From a virus, in IMG/VR virus record IMGVR_UViG_3300001846_000239, positions 1 through 64,000 of that record: DNA of 64,000 nucleotides. One strand, 5' to 3'. A model generated the notes under the pieces. The model worked only from the letters and a program-made list of their open reading frames with translations. It was not told the DNA's origin and ran no database searches. The translations under genes and the position numbers were made by a program. Within the stretch, counting starts at the first letter, position 1; the number at the start of each line of letters is the position of its first letter. Positions 33,547-40,844 of the stretch are shown one piece after another.

Positions 33547-34467
33547 ATGACAGTATCTTTGACGATATTTGATAGTATCTATGATAACAAGACGACTAAA
33601 CGAGTCGATTATAACTCGTTTGATGATTTTGAGAAAGTACTATATAAACTAGCAGGAAGTGAGAAGTATCAGAAAAAAGCTGATGCTCCATTAATATCAC
33701 CTGCGGTATATCAAGCCGAAACGACCCGCGCAAATGCTAACGTAGTTGAGTGGGGAGGTTTCGGTATCGTCGATGTTGATGACTATGAAGGATCAATTGA
33801 AGATATCCATGAGAAATACTCTAAGTACAAATACGTTTGTTATTCGACAGCAAGTTCAACTAAAGAGCATCCAAAGTTTAGATTAGTATTTCCACTTACA
33901 TCATCAGTTCCTGCTGATAAGATTAAACACTTTTGGTTTGCACTTAATAAAGAAATAGGAGACATCGCAGATGCCCAAACAAAAGACCTTAGCCGAATGT
34001 ACTACGTCCCAAGTAAGTACAGAGGGGCTTACAATTTCATATTCACCCACGACGGAGAGCTCATGGATGCAAACGTACTCATGGCCAAACACAGATATGT
34101 CGTACCAAATGAATCGTTTTTCGATAAGTTACCCGAATCTATCAGAAACGGTATCATTGAACACAGAAAATCCCAACTCAATAACACTGACTTTACATGG
34201 ACCGGATATCGCGACTGTCCTTTTGTAAATCAAAAACAAGTTAATGAATATAAATCAATTACTGGTTCTGGTTGGTATTTACAGATGTACAAAATTATGG
34301 TATCAACTGCTGGTAATGCGATGCAACGTGGTTATCCAATCACTGCTCGCGAAATAGCATGGATCTGTTCTGATCTAGATAATGATACAGGCAATTGGTA
34401 CGGGAAAAGAGATATGGTAAAAGAAGCAGAGAGAGCAATTGATTTCGTTTTTCGGAATAATATGTAA
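33547..34467 (+). CDS. Putative archaeo-eukaryotic primase-like protein
   Basis: 306 residues. The pattern GFGIVDVDDYEG (D76-x-D78), then YVCYSTASSTKEHPKFRLVFPL, and later LSRMYYVPSKY fits prim-pol-like domains (an hhDhD motif, an S-T-x-S-x...R-h-R-h-x-x-P-L block, then a conserved S-R-x-x-Y-x-P). The C-terminal ~100 residues are helical, like a PriCT-type domain. T4 uses gp61 for priming; whether this replaces or supplements it cannot be decided here. It overlaps the next gene by 1 nt. Confidence 0.5.
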   Translation: MTVSLTIFDSIYDNKTTKRVDYNSFDDFEKVLYKLAGSEKYQKKADAPLISPAVYQAETTRANANVVEWGGFGIVDVDDYEGSIEDIHEKYSKYKYVCYSTASSTKEHPKFRLVFPLTSSVPADKIKHFWFALNKEIGDIADAQTKDLSRMYYVPSKYRGAYNFIFTHDGELMDANVLMAKHRYVVPNESFFDKLPESIRNGIIEHRKSQLNNTDFTWTGYRDCPFVNQKQVNEYKSITGSGWYLQMYKIMVSTAGNAMQRGYPITAREIAWICSDLDNDTGNWYGKRDMVKEAERAIDFVFRNNM

Positions 34468-34847
34468 TGAGAAGATCTAATTTTAAAGGCAAATTTGTGC
34501 CAAAGAATGTATCGAAATATAAAGGTAATGAAAAGCAAATCATTTATCGCAGTAGTTGGGAAAGACTTTTTATGGTCTACTGTGATAAGAAAGAAGAAAT
34601 ACTGTCATGGTCAAGTGAGGAAGTAAAGATTCCTTATGAGTTTGATGGTAAACATAGAACATACTATCCTGACTTTTACATTCGTATGATTAATGAAAAA
34701 GGCAATATAGTAGAGAAGCTGATAGAAATCAAGCCACATCATCAACGCAAGATGAGAGTGAATGTAGCTAAATGGCAAGCTGCGGAACAATGGTGTTCAG
34801 CTTCTAATATGCAGTTTCTTGTATTAACTGAAAGGGAGTTATTTTAA
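34467..34847 (+). CDS. 4: Head completion protein gp4-like (nuclease fold)
   Basis: 126 residues. GKFVPKNVSKYKGNEKQIIYRSSWERLFMVYCD matches the T4 gp4 (gp50/65) head completion protein (K-G-x-F-x-P-K-N-P-x-K-Y-x-G...Y-R-S-S-W-E). WSSEEVKIPYEFDGKHRTYYPDF and EIKPHHQR give a restriction-endonuclease-like D...E-x-K core. In T4 this protein finishes the filled head. It starts at the previous stop (TAATG). Confidence 0.85.
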   Translation: MRRSNFKGKFVPKNVSKYKGNEKQIIYRSSWERLFMVYCDKKEEILSWSSEEVKIPYEFDGKHRTYYPDFYIRMINEKGNIVEKLIEIKPHHQRKMRVNVAKWQAAEQWCSASNMQFLVLTERELF

Positions 34848-35056
34848 TGCGTTTCTTTTATAGACTCAAAGGGAAACTGTTTAGAAAAATAGTAAATATC
34901 GCTGATAGAATCGATATTTGGTTTAATAATAAATTTAATGTAAATTTAAAACAAAAAGCGCTTGAGGTTGCTCAAGATAAAATACCACTAAGTCATTTAG
35001 ATAAGACTATTGGTTCACATTTAAAGATTAAAACTGGAGAAAAAAATGGCAATTAA
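34847..35056 (+). CDS. Small hypothetical protein, Lys-rich
   Basis: 69 residues with a basic N terminus (MRFFYRLKGKLFRK) and an amphipathic helix; no family recognised. It starts at the gp4 stop (TAATG) and overlaps the GroES-like gene by 11 nt, so it is part of a tightly coupled run of head and chaperone genes. Confidence 0.6.
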   Translation: MRFFYRLKGKLFRKIVNIADRIDIWFNNKFNVNLKQKALEVAQDKIPLSHLDKTIGSHLKIKTGEKNGN

Positions 35057-35309
35057 AATGTTACATAATCAAGTCCTGGTAACTCAGGCCGAAAAAGAAG
35101 AAACAACTGCTGGTGGTATTATCCTTACAGCAGATACTACAAAGGGATCTAAGCCTGGTGTAGTACTAGCTGCTAGTACTGATGCACTTAGTTTTGTTGA
35201 ACCTGGTAATCGTGTATTTCTCGATTGGAATAAAGCGATGCCAGTAGATGTTGATGGAAGTGCGGCTGCTATTATTGATGTGGAATTTGTTAAAGCGGTT
35301 ATTTCATAA
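35046..35309 (+). CDS. GroES/gp31-like co-chaperonin
   Basis: 87 residues. HNQVLVTQAEKEETTAGGIIL matches the GroES N-terminal strand and mobile loop (R-V-L-V...E-x-x-T-x-G-G-I-x-L), followed by KGSKPGVVLAAS and VEPGNRVFLDWNKA (G-x-x-V-x-F). T4 gp31 plays this role in folding gp23 with host GroEL. It is shorter than gp31 (111 aa) and close to bacterial GroES size. SD GGAGAAAAA precedes the ATG. Confidence 0.8.
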   Translation: MAIKMLHNQVLVTQAEKEETTAGGIILTADTTKGSKPGVVLAASTDALSFVEPGNRVFLDWNKAMPVDVDGSAAAIIDVEFVKAVIS

Positions 35310-35806
35310 TGAAGCTTTATAAATCGGATATCATTACGGACTTTAATGGAGTATATACAGGTACACCAACCGCTGATTTTATCAAGAAAAGAGACGCGCA
35401 TGTAGCACAGACTCGTGATAAAAGTGAGCTAAATAAGTATCGTAGATGGGATTCCGAGTTTCCGGAACATGATATTATTAATCATAGAAATGATCTCAAG
35501 CTATATGAAGGAATTGCATATGATAATATTCATGAAGAATACGGAAATATTGATTTTAAGATGTTTGCAAAAATCGGGGTAAAAGTTAATTACTTTCCAC
35601 AAGAACAAGTTTTATTGGGTAATATTAATTACTTTATGATATGGAAATGGGTTGAACCTTGGTCAGAACCTCTTCGCGAAGGACAAGAATATTCTTACCA
35701 AATCTTAGGATTGGTCGATGCACATAAAGCATTAAACGCTTTGAAGGTAGGTAAGAGTTTTCCAGGTAAAGATCCAGATTATAGATTTGCATTTCCGCTA
35801 AAATAA
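35309..35806 (+). CDS. Conserved hypothetical protein (165 aa)
   Basis: 165 residues, Tyr/Trp-rich, mixed charge. The DFNGVYTGTPTADFIKKRD start and the MIWKWVEPWSEPLREGQEY segment are distinctive, but I do not recognise the family. It overlaps the GroES-like gene by 1 nt and ends just before an early promoter. Virion or baseplate roles are conceivable from the neighbouring head genes, but nothing in the sequence proves it. Confidence 0.6.
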   Translation: MKLYKSDIITDFNGVYTGTPTADFIKKRDAHVAQTRDKSELNKYRRWDSEFPEHDIINHRNDLKLYEGIAYDNIHEEYGNIDFKMFAKIGVKVNYFPQEQVLLGNINYFMIWKWVEPWSEPLREGQEYSYQILGLVDAHKALNALKVGKSFPGKDPDYRFAFPLK

Positions 35807-35819
35807 ATGAAAAAAAGTA

Positions 35820-35848
35820 TGTACAAATCCAATTCATCGTGTTATAAT
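35820..35848 (+). promoter_or_regulatory. Early promoter opening the nucleotide-metabolism island
   Basis: TGTACA (35820-35825), 17-nt spacer, TATAAT (35843-35848). No other promoter of this class is seen until 42003. Confidence 0.85.
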
Positions 35849-35879
35849 ATACAAGTAAATTTGAAAAGGCTCTATTATT

Positions 35880-36182
35880 ATGAAGTTTGACGAAGGTAAA
35901 GCTCCATTAGCTTTAATTCCACCAGAAGCATTACTCGAAATCGCTGAAGTGTTTGGCTTCGGTGCTGAAAAGTATGGCGTAAACAATTGGCGTATCGATG
36001 GCGATACAAGTAAGTTGCGCACATATTCATCTATTCAGCGACATCTTAATGCATGGCATAGTGGCGAAGATCTAGATCCAGAATCTGGTATGAGTCACTT
36101 GGCACACGCCGCAACACAATTAATGATTCTAATGATTCATACATTAGAACATCCAGAAGTAGACGATAGGTATGGCAAATGA
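35880..36182 (+). CDS. dATP/dGTP diphosphohydrolase-like protein (DUF5664/MazZ-like)
   Basis: 100 residues. KFDEGKAPLALIPPEALLEIAEVFGFGAEKYGVNNW and RHLNAWHSGEDLDPESGMSHLAHAATQL follow the DUF5664 pattern (D-x-G-K...L-I-P...G-A-x-K-Y...N-W...R-H...G-E-x-x-D-x-E-S-G-x-x-H-x-x-H), whose family includes MazZ of phage S-2L. MazZ acts with PurZ in 2-aminoadenine genomes; no purZ is seen in this window. It overlaps the next gene by 4 nt. Confidence 0.7.
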   Translation: MKFDEGKAPLALIPPEALLEIAEVFGFGAEKYGVNNWRIDGDTSKLRTYSSIQRHLNAWHSGEDLDPESGMSHLAHAATQLMILMIHTLEHPEVDDRYGK

Positions 36183-36829
36183 ATATACGTGATATAAGAA
36201 ACCACTTTAGACAAGAACTCTTAAACAAGAATTTTACTGTTGATCGGAATGGCAGTAAGACGATTGAATTGTTGGGTGCGTCCTTTCATGCAACCGAACC
36301 GGCTATTTTTGGTACACCTAATCAAGAATATATTGATGCTGAAATTGCATGGTATGAATCGCAATCGACAAATATCTATGATATCTTTATTGACAAAGAT
36401 CCACCAAAGGCATGGCAAATGACCGCCAATCGTCATGGTGAGATTAACTCGAATTATGGCCATCTTATTTTTAGCGATAAGTATAATAACCAGTTTGAAC
36501 AAGTAGTTAACGAGCTACGTAAAAACAAAGATTCACGTCGAGCTTCTATGATCTATACTCGTCCATCTATTTGGCTTGAGTATAATGATCAAAACAAGAA
36601 TGACTATATTTGTACAAATTCTGTTACATATTATATCCGCGACAATGAATTACATTGTGTGGTACAGATGCGTTCTAATGATGTTATCTTCGGATATCGT
36701 AATGATTATGCATGGCAAGAATATGTACTATGCACATTGGCTGATGAACTTGGAGTCGATGACGGTGAAATTTATTGGCAAGTTCAAAATTTACATGTCT
36801 ATGAACGACACTTTGATTTGGTAGAATAA
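36179..36829 (+). CDS. Thymidylate synthase-family enzyme, dCMP-type (possible dCMP hydroxymethylase)
   Basis: 216 residues. Nucleophile Cys145 in ICTNS, then MRSNDVIFGYRNDYAW, and QNLHVYERH (TS H-x-Y). At the position of the TS Asn that reads dUMP (LPFN in TS) this protein has Asp176 (G-Y-R-N-D). The same Asn-to-Asp change distinguishes T4 dCMP hydroxymethylase. With a separate ThyX at 45221 for dTMP, a role in making a modified pyrimidine is plausible. Short for the family (T4 gp42 is 246 aa). Confidence 0.7.
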   Translation: MNIRDIRNHFRQELLNKNFTVDRNGSKTIELLGASFHATEPAIFGTPNQEYIDAEIAWYESQSTNIYDIFIDKDPPKAWQMTANRHGEINSNYGHLIFSDKYNNQFEQVVNELRKNKDSRRASMIYTRPSIWLEYNDQNKNDYICTNSVTYYIRDNELHCVVQMRSNDVIFGYRNDYAWQEYVLCTLADELGVDDGEIYWQVQNLHVYERHFDLVE

Positions 36830-37317
36830 TGGAAAATTATAACAAACGGCCTGGCGGCCAATGGGCAGTCGCAAACATATACAAGTGGGATAAACGCTAT
36901 TTAGATTTAGCGGAACATATTTCCACTTGGTCTAAAGATCCTTCACGTAAAGTAGGAGCTGTCGCTGTTGGTTCTAAAGGTCAAGTTTTAGCACAAGGTT
37001 ATAATGGTTTTCCTCGTGGAATCTCAGATGATGATTCCATGTATGAAAATAAAGTAACTAAATATCAGTATGTCGTTCATGCTGAAATGAATTGTATTTA
37101 CAATGCTACATATAACGGCACATCACTTGATGGAGCAACTATGTACATTTATGGATTACCAGTTTGTTCCGAATGCGCAAAAGGCATTATTCAAGTCGGA
37201 ATTAAACGAGTGGTAACACGCGAGCTCGATGATACAATGCCAGAACGCTGGGTTGAATCGACTCAATTGACTAAACGAATGTTTGAAGAGGCTAATATAG
37301 TTTATGAGTTCATCTAA
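36829..37317 (+). CDS. cd: dCMP deaminase
   Basis: 162 residues. Zinc-site motif HAEMN (His84, Glu86) and Cys113-x-x-Cys116 in PVCSECAKG; SKDPSRKVGAVAV and GYNGFPRG are typical of deoxycytidylate deaminases. It produces dUMP from dCMP. It starts 1 nt inside the stop of the TS-family gene. Confidence 0.92.
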   Translation: MENYNKRPGGQWAVANIYKWDKRYLDLAEHISTWSKDPSRKVGAVAVGSKGQVLAQGYNGFPRGISDDDSMYENKVTKYQYVVHAEMNCIYNATYNGTSLDGATMYIYGLPVCSECAKGIIQVGIKRVVTRELDDTMPERWVESTQLTKRMFEEANIVYEFI

Positions 37318-37609
37318 AGCATTAGATCGCTTTGATCTAGAAGAACAAATTATGAAATGTTGGAATGTTACTGAAGATTTGGATATGGTACTAGAACGAG
37401 TACTTGATAGTCCATCATTTGAAGGTATGCCACCAGAACTAGCAGATAAAATTGCTAATATTTTAATTGGTATGAAAGAGTTGTACGAAATGAGGTTTGA
37501 AAAACTTTGGGACACGTTTGAAACAATGGTAGAACAAGGTCAATTCAAATTTGATTACTCAGAGATTAACCAGTATAAGTATCTAGCGGATAATGGCAAC
37601 TGCGGGTAA
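37304..37609 (+). CDS. Conserved hypothetical protein (101 aa)
   Basis: 101 residues, acidic and helical: LDRFDLEEQIMKCWNVTEDLDMVLERVLD, then ADKIANILIGMKELYEMRFEKLWDTFE. Proteins of this pattern are widespread in marine T4-like phages with no assigned function. It overlaps the dCMP deaminase gene by 14 nt, and the two tRNA genes follow. Confidence 0.7.
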   Translation: MSSSKALDRFDLEEQIMKCWNVTEDLDMVLERVLDSPSFEGMPPELADKIANILIGMKELYEMRFEKLWDTFETMVEQGQFKFDYSEINQYKYLADNGNCG

Positions 37610-37627
37610 AGAGGATTAAAAGTTTTT

Positions 37628-37703
37628 GCGCCCGTAGTTCAGTGGATAGAACAACGGTCTTCTAAACCGTAGGTCACAGGTTCGAATCCTGTCGGGCGCG
37701 CCA
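37628..37703 (+). tRNA. tRNA-Arg (anticodon UCU)
   Basis: 76 nt. Acceptor GCGCCCG with CGGGCGC (37693-37699), discriminator G, encoded CCA (37701-37703). D arm GTTC/GAAC; anticodon stem ACGGT/ACCGT with loop CTTCTAA (anticodon TCT); T arm ACAGG/CCTGT with TTCGAAT. It reads AGA, a codon used very often in this phage. Confidence 0.95.
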
Positions 37704-37707
37704 ATTA

Positions 37708-37784
37708 CGGAACATAGCACAGTCTGGTAGTGCACTGCCTTTGGGAGGCAGGGGTCGTAGGTTCGAATCCTACTGTTCCGACCA
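37708..37784 (+). tRNA. tRNA-Pro (anticodon UGG)
   Basis: 77 nt, 4 nt after the tRNA-Arg gene. Acceptor CGGAACA with TGTTCCG (37774-37780), encoded CCA (37782-37784). Anticodon stem CTGCC/GGCAG with loop TTTGGGA (anticodon TGG); T arm GTAGG/CCTAC. It reads CCA and other CCN codons. Confidence 0.95.
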
Positions 37785-37801
37785 ATGAGGAGAAAAGTAA
37801 A

Positions 37802-38011
37802 ATGTTATATTCAGGATATATGTTTAAAATCACGGAAGATGGTTTACTTATGGTTGATAGTCAACCAGATGAAATGATCATGATAGAAAGTACTCCATTT
37901 AGTGTTGGAGATACCTTCGTATTAACACAAACAACAGAAGGTAATATGTTTTTTAGGAAAACACAACAACCGCAACAAATACCTTTAGAAATTGAGGGAT
38001 GGGAATGGTAA
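37802..38011 (+). CDS. Small hypothetical protein after the tRNAs
   Basis: 69 residues from the ATG at 37802 with an upstream GAGGAGAAA; an in-frame start further upstream would lie inside the tRNA-Pro gene. The beta-rich sequence (GYMFKITEDGLLMVDSQPDE, then FSVGDTFVLTQTTEG) resembles a small barrel. Family not recognised. Confidence 0.6.
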   Translation: MLYSGYMFKITEDGLLMVDSQPDEMIMIESTPFSVGDTFVLTQTTEGNMFFRKTQQPQQIPLEIEGWEW

Positions 38012-38190
38012 GTAAAAATGATATTACAGGAGATTCAATTAAATCCAAAACGTTATCACAACAAGGAAGAGATAACTGGGATCGAATCTTCGGTAAAAAA
38101 GATAAACCAAGTGCAGTAGACGACTGCGCAACAAGCAAGGAAGAAAGTGCAATTAATGAAATTGAAAAAAGAACTGAAAAGAATGGCTGA
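38005..38190 (+). CDS. Small conserved phage protein (RDNWDRIFGKK motif)
   Basis: 61 residues from the ATG at 38005, with GAGGGA at SD distance; an ATG at 37999 is an alternative. The core NDITGDSIKSKTLSQQGRDNWDRIFGKK is a recurrent short phage protein pattern of unknown function. It overlaps both neighbours. Confidence 0.6.
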   Translation: MVSKNDITGDSIKSKTLSQQGRDNWDRIFGKKDKPSAVDDCATSKEESAINEIEKRTEKNG

Positions 38191-38434
38191 GTTTACAACA
38201 CCAAAACAGACTTTAGACTGGTATGTAAAGTGGGTTGCATCTATTTTTGTACTGGCTGCAATGTCATTGCGAGGAATTGAAGGATTACAATTATGGGACC
38301 TTTTATTGTCCTCTATTGGTATTCTATTATGGTTATGGGTTTCTATTTTATGGAAAGACCGCGCATTAATTCTACTTAATGGGGTAGGATTAATCTTTTT
38401 GGCTAAGAACTTTTTTGCGACACTTATGATATGA
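38183..38434 (+). CDS. Small membrane protein, about three transmembrane segments
   Basis: 83 residues from the ATG at 38183. Hydrophobic stretches VKWVASIFVLAAMSL, LLLSSIGILLWLWVSI and ALILLNGVGLIFLAKNFF give about three membrane passes with short loops. The upstream in-frame extension is hydrophilic and overlaps the previous gene. Function unknown; similar small membrane proteins recur in marine myophages. Confidence 0.6.
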   Translation: MAEFTTPKQTLDWYVKWVASIFVLAAMSLRGIEGLQLWDLLLSSIGILLWLWVSILWKDRALILLNGVGLIFLAKNFFATLMI

Positions 38435-38844
38435 GAGTAGGAATAACTTTTTCTAGTTTTGATTTATTACATGCAGGTCATGTACAAATGCTACGTGAAG
38501 CAAAGAGTCAATGTGATTATCTAATATGCGGATTACAATATGATCCATCAATAGATAGACTAGAAAAAAATCAACCAGTACAATCGATGGTTGAAAGATA
38601 TACACAATTGAATGCTATTAAATATGTAGATGAAATTATTCCTTATATGTTTGAGCACGAAGTTGTAGATATTCTGAGTCTATATAAACCAGACGTAAGA
38701 ATTTTAGGTGACGAATACAGACACCAAGATTTTACTGGAAAAGAATTATGTCAACAATATAATATAGAATTATATTTTAATAGTAGACGTCATAGATTCA
38801 GTACAACTAACTTGAGACAAGATATACAAAATGCAAAAAACTAA
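38431..38844 (+). CDS. Cytidylyltransferase-like nucleotidyltransferase
   Basis: 137 residues. DLLHAGHVQML (HxGH at 14-17) opens a Rossmann nucleotidyltransferase; the later STTNLR resembles the (I)SST-x-x-R signature. The size fits TagD/GCT-like glycerol-3-phosphate cytidylyltransferases. It probably activates a small phosphorylated compound with CTP or ATP; the substrate is unknown. It overlaps neighbours on both sides within the island. Confidence 0.75.
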   Translation: MRVGITFSSFDLLHAGHVQMLREAKSQCDYLICGLQYDPSIDRLEKNQPVQSMVERYTQLNAIKYVDEIIPYMFEHEVVDILSLYKPDVRILGDEYRHQDFTGKELCQQYNIELYFNSRRHRFSTTNLRQDIQNAKN

Positions 38845-39979
38845 ATATTATTATGACTTTTTGAAGTACTTCCAGTTGGCCAAAGATCAACAAGAAAAGT
38901 GTAATGTTCCTAATTTTATGCCTCATACTGAAAGTGGCATGAATGATGATCTTATGGAACAAGTTGAACTATATGATGTAGTCGAAAGAAAATATGCAGG
39001 TTTTTCACAAATCGTAAATGACATATTTTATGGTTGGACTGATAAACATCCTTATTGGGATCGAATGCAAGCTGGTAAAGCAACTTCTCAAAGAGAACTC
39101 GTTGCACAAAATTGGACTGGACGTCAACATACACTAGAAACCTGGTTGTATCTTTTTATTCTACATAGAGTAACCGGTTCAGCAATTAACTATGGAACTA
39201 AACCTTCCGGATATCATAACACATTATTATTCAAGCTTCATTTAGCCGATGATATTGAAGCTATGAAAAAGATTATCAAAGCTGAAGGTAAGATGGGTAA
39301 ACCTTTCTATACCTCTATCGGATATCAATTCCCAGCATTTCCAAAACCGACAAATGATTTTAAGAAAGGTGGTGATTACTATCTCTGTGAATATGCTCCT
39401 AGATTAGCATGTGATCTTGCACGATATTTAGAAACACCTGGTAAAAAAGATCTACGTCAGATCGGTGAATTTATGCTCAACTGGAATGTTGAAAATGGAC
39501 TAAGACAATACAAGTTTCAATACGCGGCTGTTGTCGCAGATGTTGCTGATTGGTTTCCAGAATATGTGAATAAAGAAAGTCTATTTTATTATGGAACAAA
39601 CGCAGTTGAGTGTATTTCATATCTTGCTGAAAATGATCAACGATTAAAGAAGGAAGCTTTCCTTGATGAAGTAATGATGAACATTTATAAAGATACAGGA
39701 AGTGTACCATATAATGCAGAAGATGTATGTTGTGATTATATTAGATGGGTAGAAAATTATATTAAACCCGGTGACGATTATGCGCATCTTGATTTTGACA
39801 AAGTATGGTCTAGCAGTGATATTAAAGATCATCCACGTGGACGTCAAAAAGCAATGTTGGATTTAGGACTTGTAGAAACATTTAACGGCATGACTTCACA
39901 TCCTTCGGATTTTAAAATACTAAATGATAATGGTCTAACTGTTGAACAATATCAAAGCATGGTGAATAATGGCTCATAA
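38831..39979 (+). CDS. Putative DNA base-hypermodification protein (aGPT-PPlase/HMUDK-like helical family)
   Basis: 382 residues, mostly helical. Distinctive blocks: RELVAQNWTGRQHTLETWLYLFILHRVTGSAINYG, then GYHNTLLFKLHLADDIEAM, GGDYYLCEYAPRLACDLARYL, and DVCCDYIRWVENYI. I associate this layout with the alpha-glutamyl/putrescinyl thymine pyrophosphorylase clade 3 group linked to hypermodified phage DNA, but only from pattern memory. Neighbours (TS-family enzyme, cytidylyltransferase, PLP enzyme) support a modification role. It could also be an unrelated conserved phage protein. Confidence 0.45.
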   Translation: MQKTKYYYDFLKYFQLAKDQQEKCNVPNFMPHTESGMNDDLMEQVELYDVVERKYAGFSQIVNDIFYGWTDKHPYWDRMQAGKATSQRELVAQNWTGRQHTLETWLYLFILHRVTGSAINYGTKPSGYHNTLLFKLHLADDIEAMKKIIKAEGKMGKPFYTSIGYQFPAFPKPTNDFKKGGDYYLCEYAPRLACDLARYLETPGKKDLRQIGEFMLNWNVENGLRQYKFQYAAVVADVADWFPEYVNKESLFYYGTNAVECISYLAENDQRLKKEAFLDEVMMNIYKDTGSVPYNAEDVCCDYIRWVENYIKPGDDYAHLDFDKVWSSSDIKDHPRGRQKAMLDLGLVETFNGMTSHPSDFKILNDNGLTVEQYQSMVNNGS

Positions 39980-40844
39980 TAAACACGTAGAAGATGGATT
40001 TAATAAAGATATTGGGTTAATGCAACCTGATGAAGCAAAGCAATATTACCTAGATCTAGCTAAAGATTGGGAAGATCCGAATCCAGCTCCAGTTGAAGTA
40101 ATTCATGATGGAGTTCGTGTTATTAGAGATGATATGATCGTCGGATCTAAAACACGTGGTGGTGATTGTCTAATTAGTACAATTAAAGAAGATACAATTG
40201 CGTATGTTCAACCACGTACAGGTTTGGCCGGTGTGAGTATTTTAGATGTAGCAAAACGTCATGGTAAAAAAGTACGACTGTATATGCCATCAAGTAAAAA
40301 GATTTCTCATCATCAAGCATGTTGTATTGAACAAGGCGCTGAAGCAAGTTTTCATCGAATCGCAGCAATGCCTAATCTAAACAAAATCGCATTAGAAGAT
40401 TCTAAGAAGAACGGATATTACTTTGTTCCTCTTGGTCTAAAACATGAAATGGTAACTGCGGGTTTAGTAAAGGTTGCGAGTGCAATTAAAGAACCCGATG
40501 AAGTTTATGTGGCTACATCAACTGGCGTTCTAACACGAGCACTTCAAATAGCATGGCCTAATGCGAAGTTTGTTTCAGTAGCAGTATCTAGAAATATGAA
40601 AGCAGGTGAGTTGGGTAGAGCTGAAGTGATTAGTGAACCTAAAGCTTTTACCGCATCAGAGAGTAAAGAAAACTTACCACCATTTCCATGCATTGATACT
40701 TATGACGGAAAAGTATGGAAATTTATTCCAAAGAATAGCGACAAAGATATTCTATTTTGGAACGTAGGTCCCGAACCTACATTACATGATGAAACACTAT
40801 ATGAAACTGTTGACTCTTATAGAGATTGGGATAAGAATTTATGA
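39969..40844 (+). CDS. PLP-dependent enzyme, ACC deaminase / D-cysteine desulfhydrase-like
   Basis: 291 residues. GSKTRGGDCLIS (Lys61) aligns with the PLP-lysine segment GNKTRKLEYL of fold-type II enzymes. Then VQPRTGLAGVSILDVAKRHGKKVRLYMPS gives the cofactor-phosphate-side Rossmann layout, and EVYVATSTGVLTRAL a Ser/Gly-rich phosphate loop. It probably acts on a small amino acid. PLP enzymes of this kind are rare in T4-like phages; in this island it may supply or attach an amino-acid-derived group. It overlaps both neighbours. Confidence 0.65.
   Translation: MAHNKHVEDGFNKDIGLMQPDEAKQYYLDLAKDWEDPNPAPVEVIHDGVRVIRDDMIVGSKTRGGDCLISTIKEDTIAYVQPRTGLAGVSILDVAKRHGKKVRLYMPSSKKISHHQACCIEQGAEASFHRIAAMPNLNKIALEDSKKNGYYFVPLGLKHEMVTAGLVKVASAIKEPDEVYVATSTGVLTRALQIAWPNAKFVSVAVSRNMKAGELGRAEVISEPKAFTASESKENLPPFPCIDTYDGKVWKFIPKNSDKDILFWNVGPEPTLHDETLYETVDSYRDWDKNL

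Noticed and set aside
35880-36182. A Z-genome (2-aminoadenine) system based on the MazZ-like gene
   Set aside because: No PurZ (adenylosuccinate synthetase-like) or DpoZ-type polymerase is visible; the polymerase is a T4-type family B enzyme.
36179-36829. Calling this gene a normal thymidylate synthase
   Set aside because: The Asn of the dUMP pocket is replaced by Asp, and a separate ThyX exists in the window.
37730-37801. Upstream extension of the 37802 ORF
   Set aside because: The extension lies within the tRNA-Pro gene; the SD-preceded ATG at 37802 is the better start.
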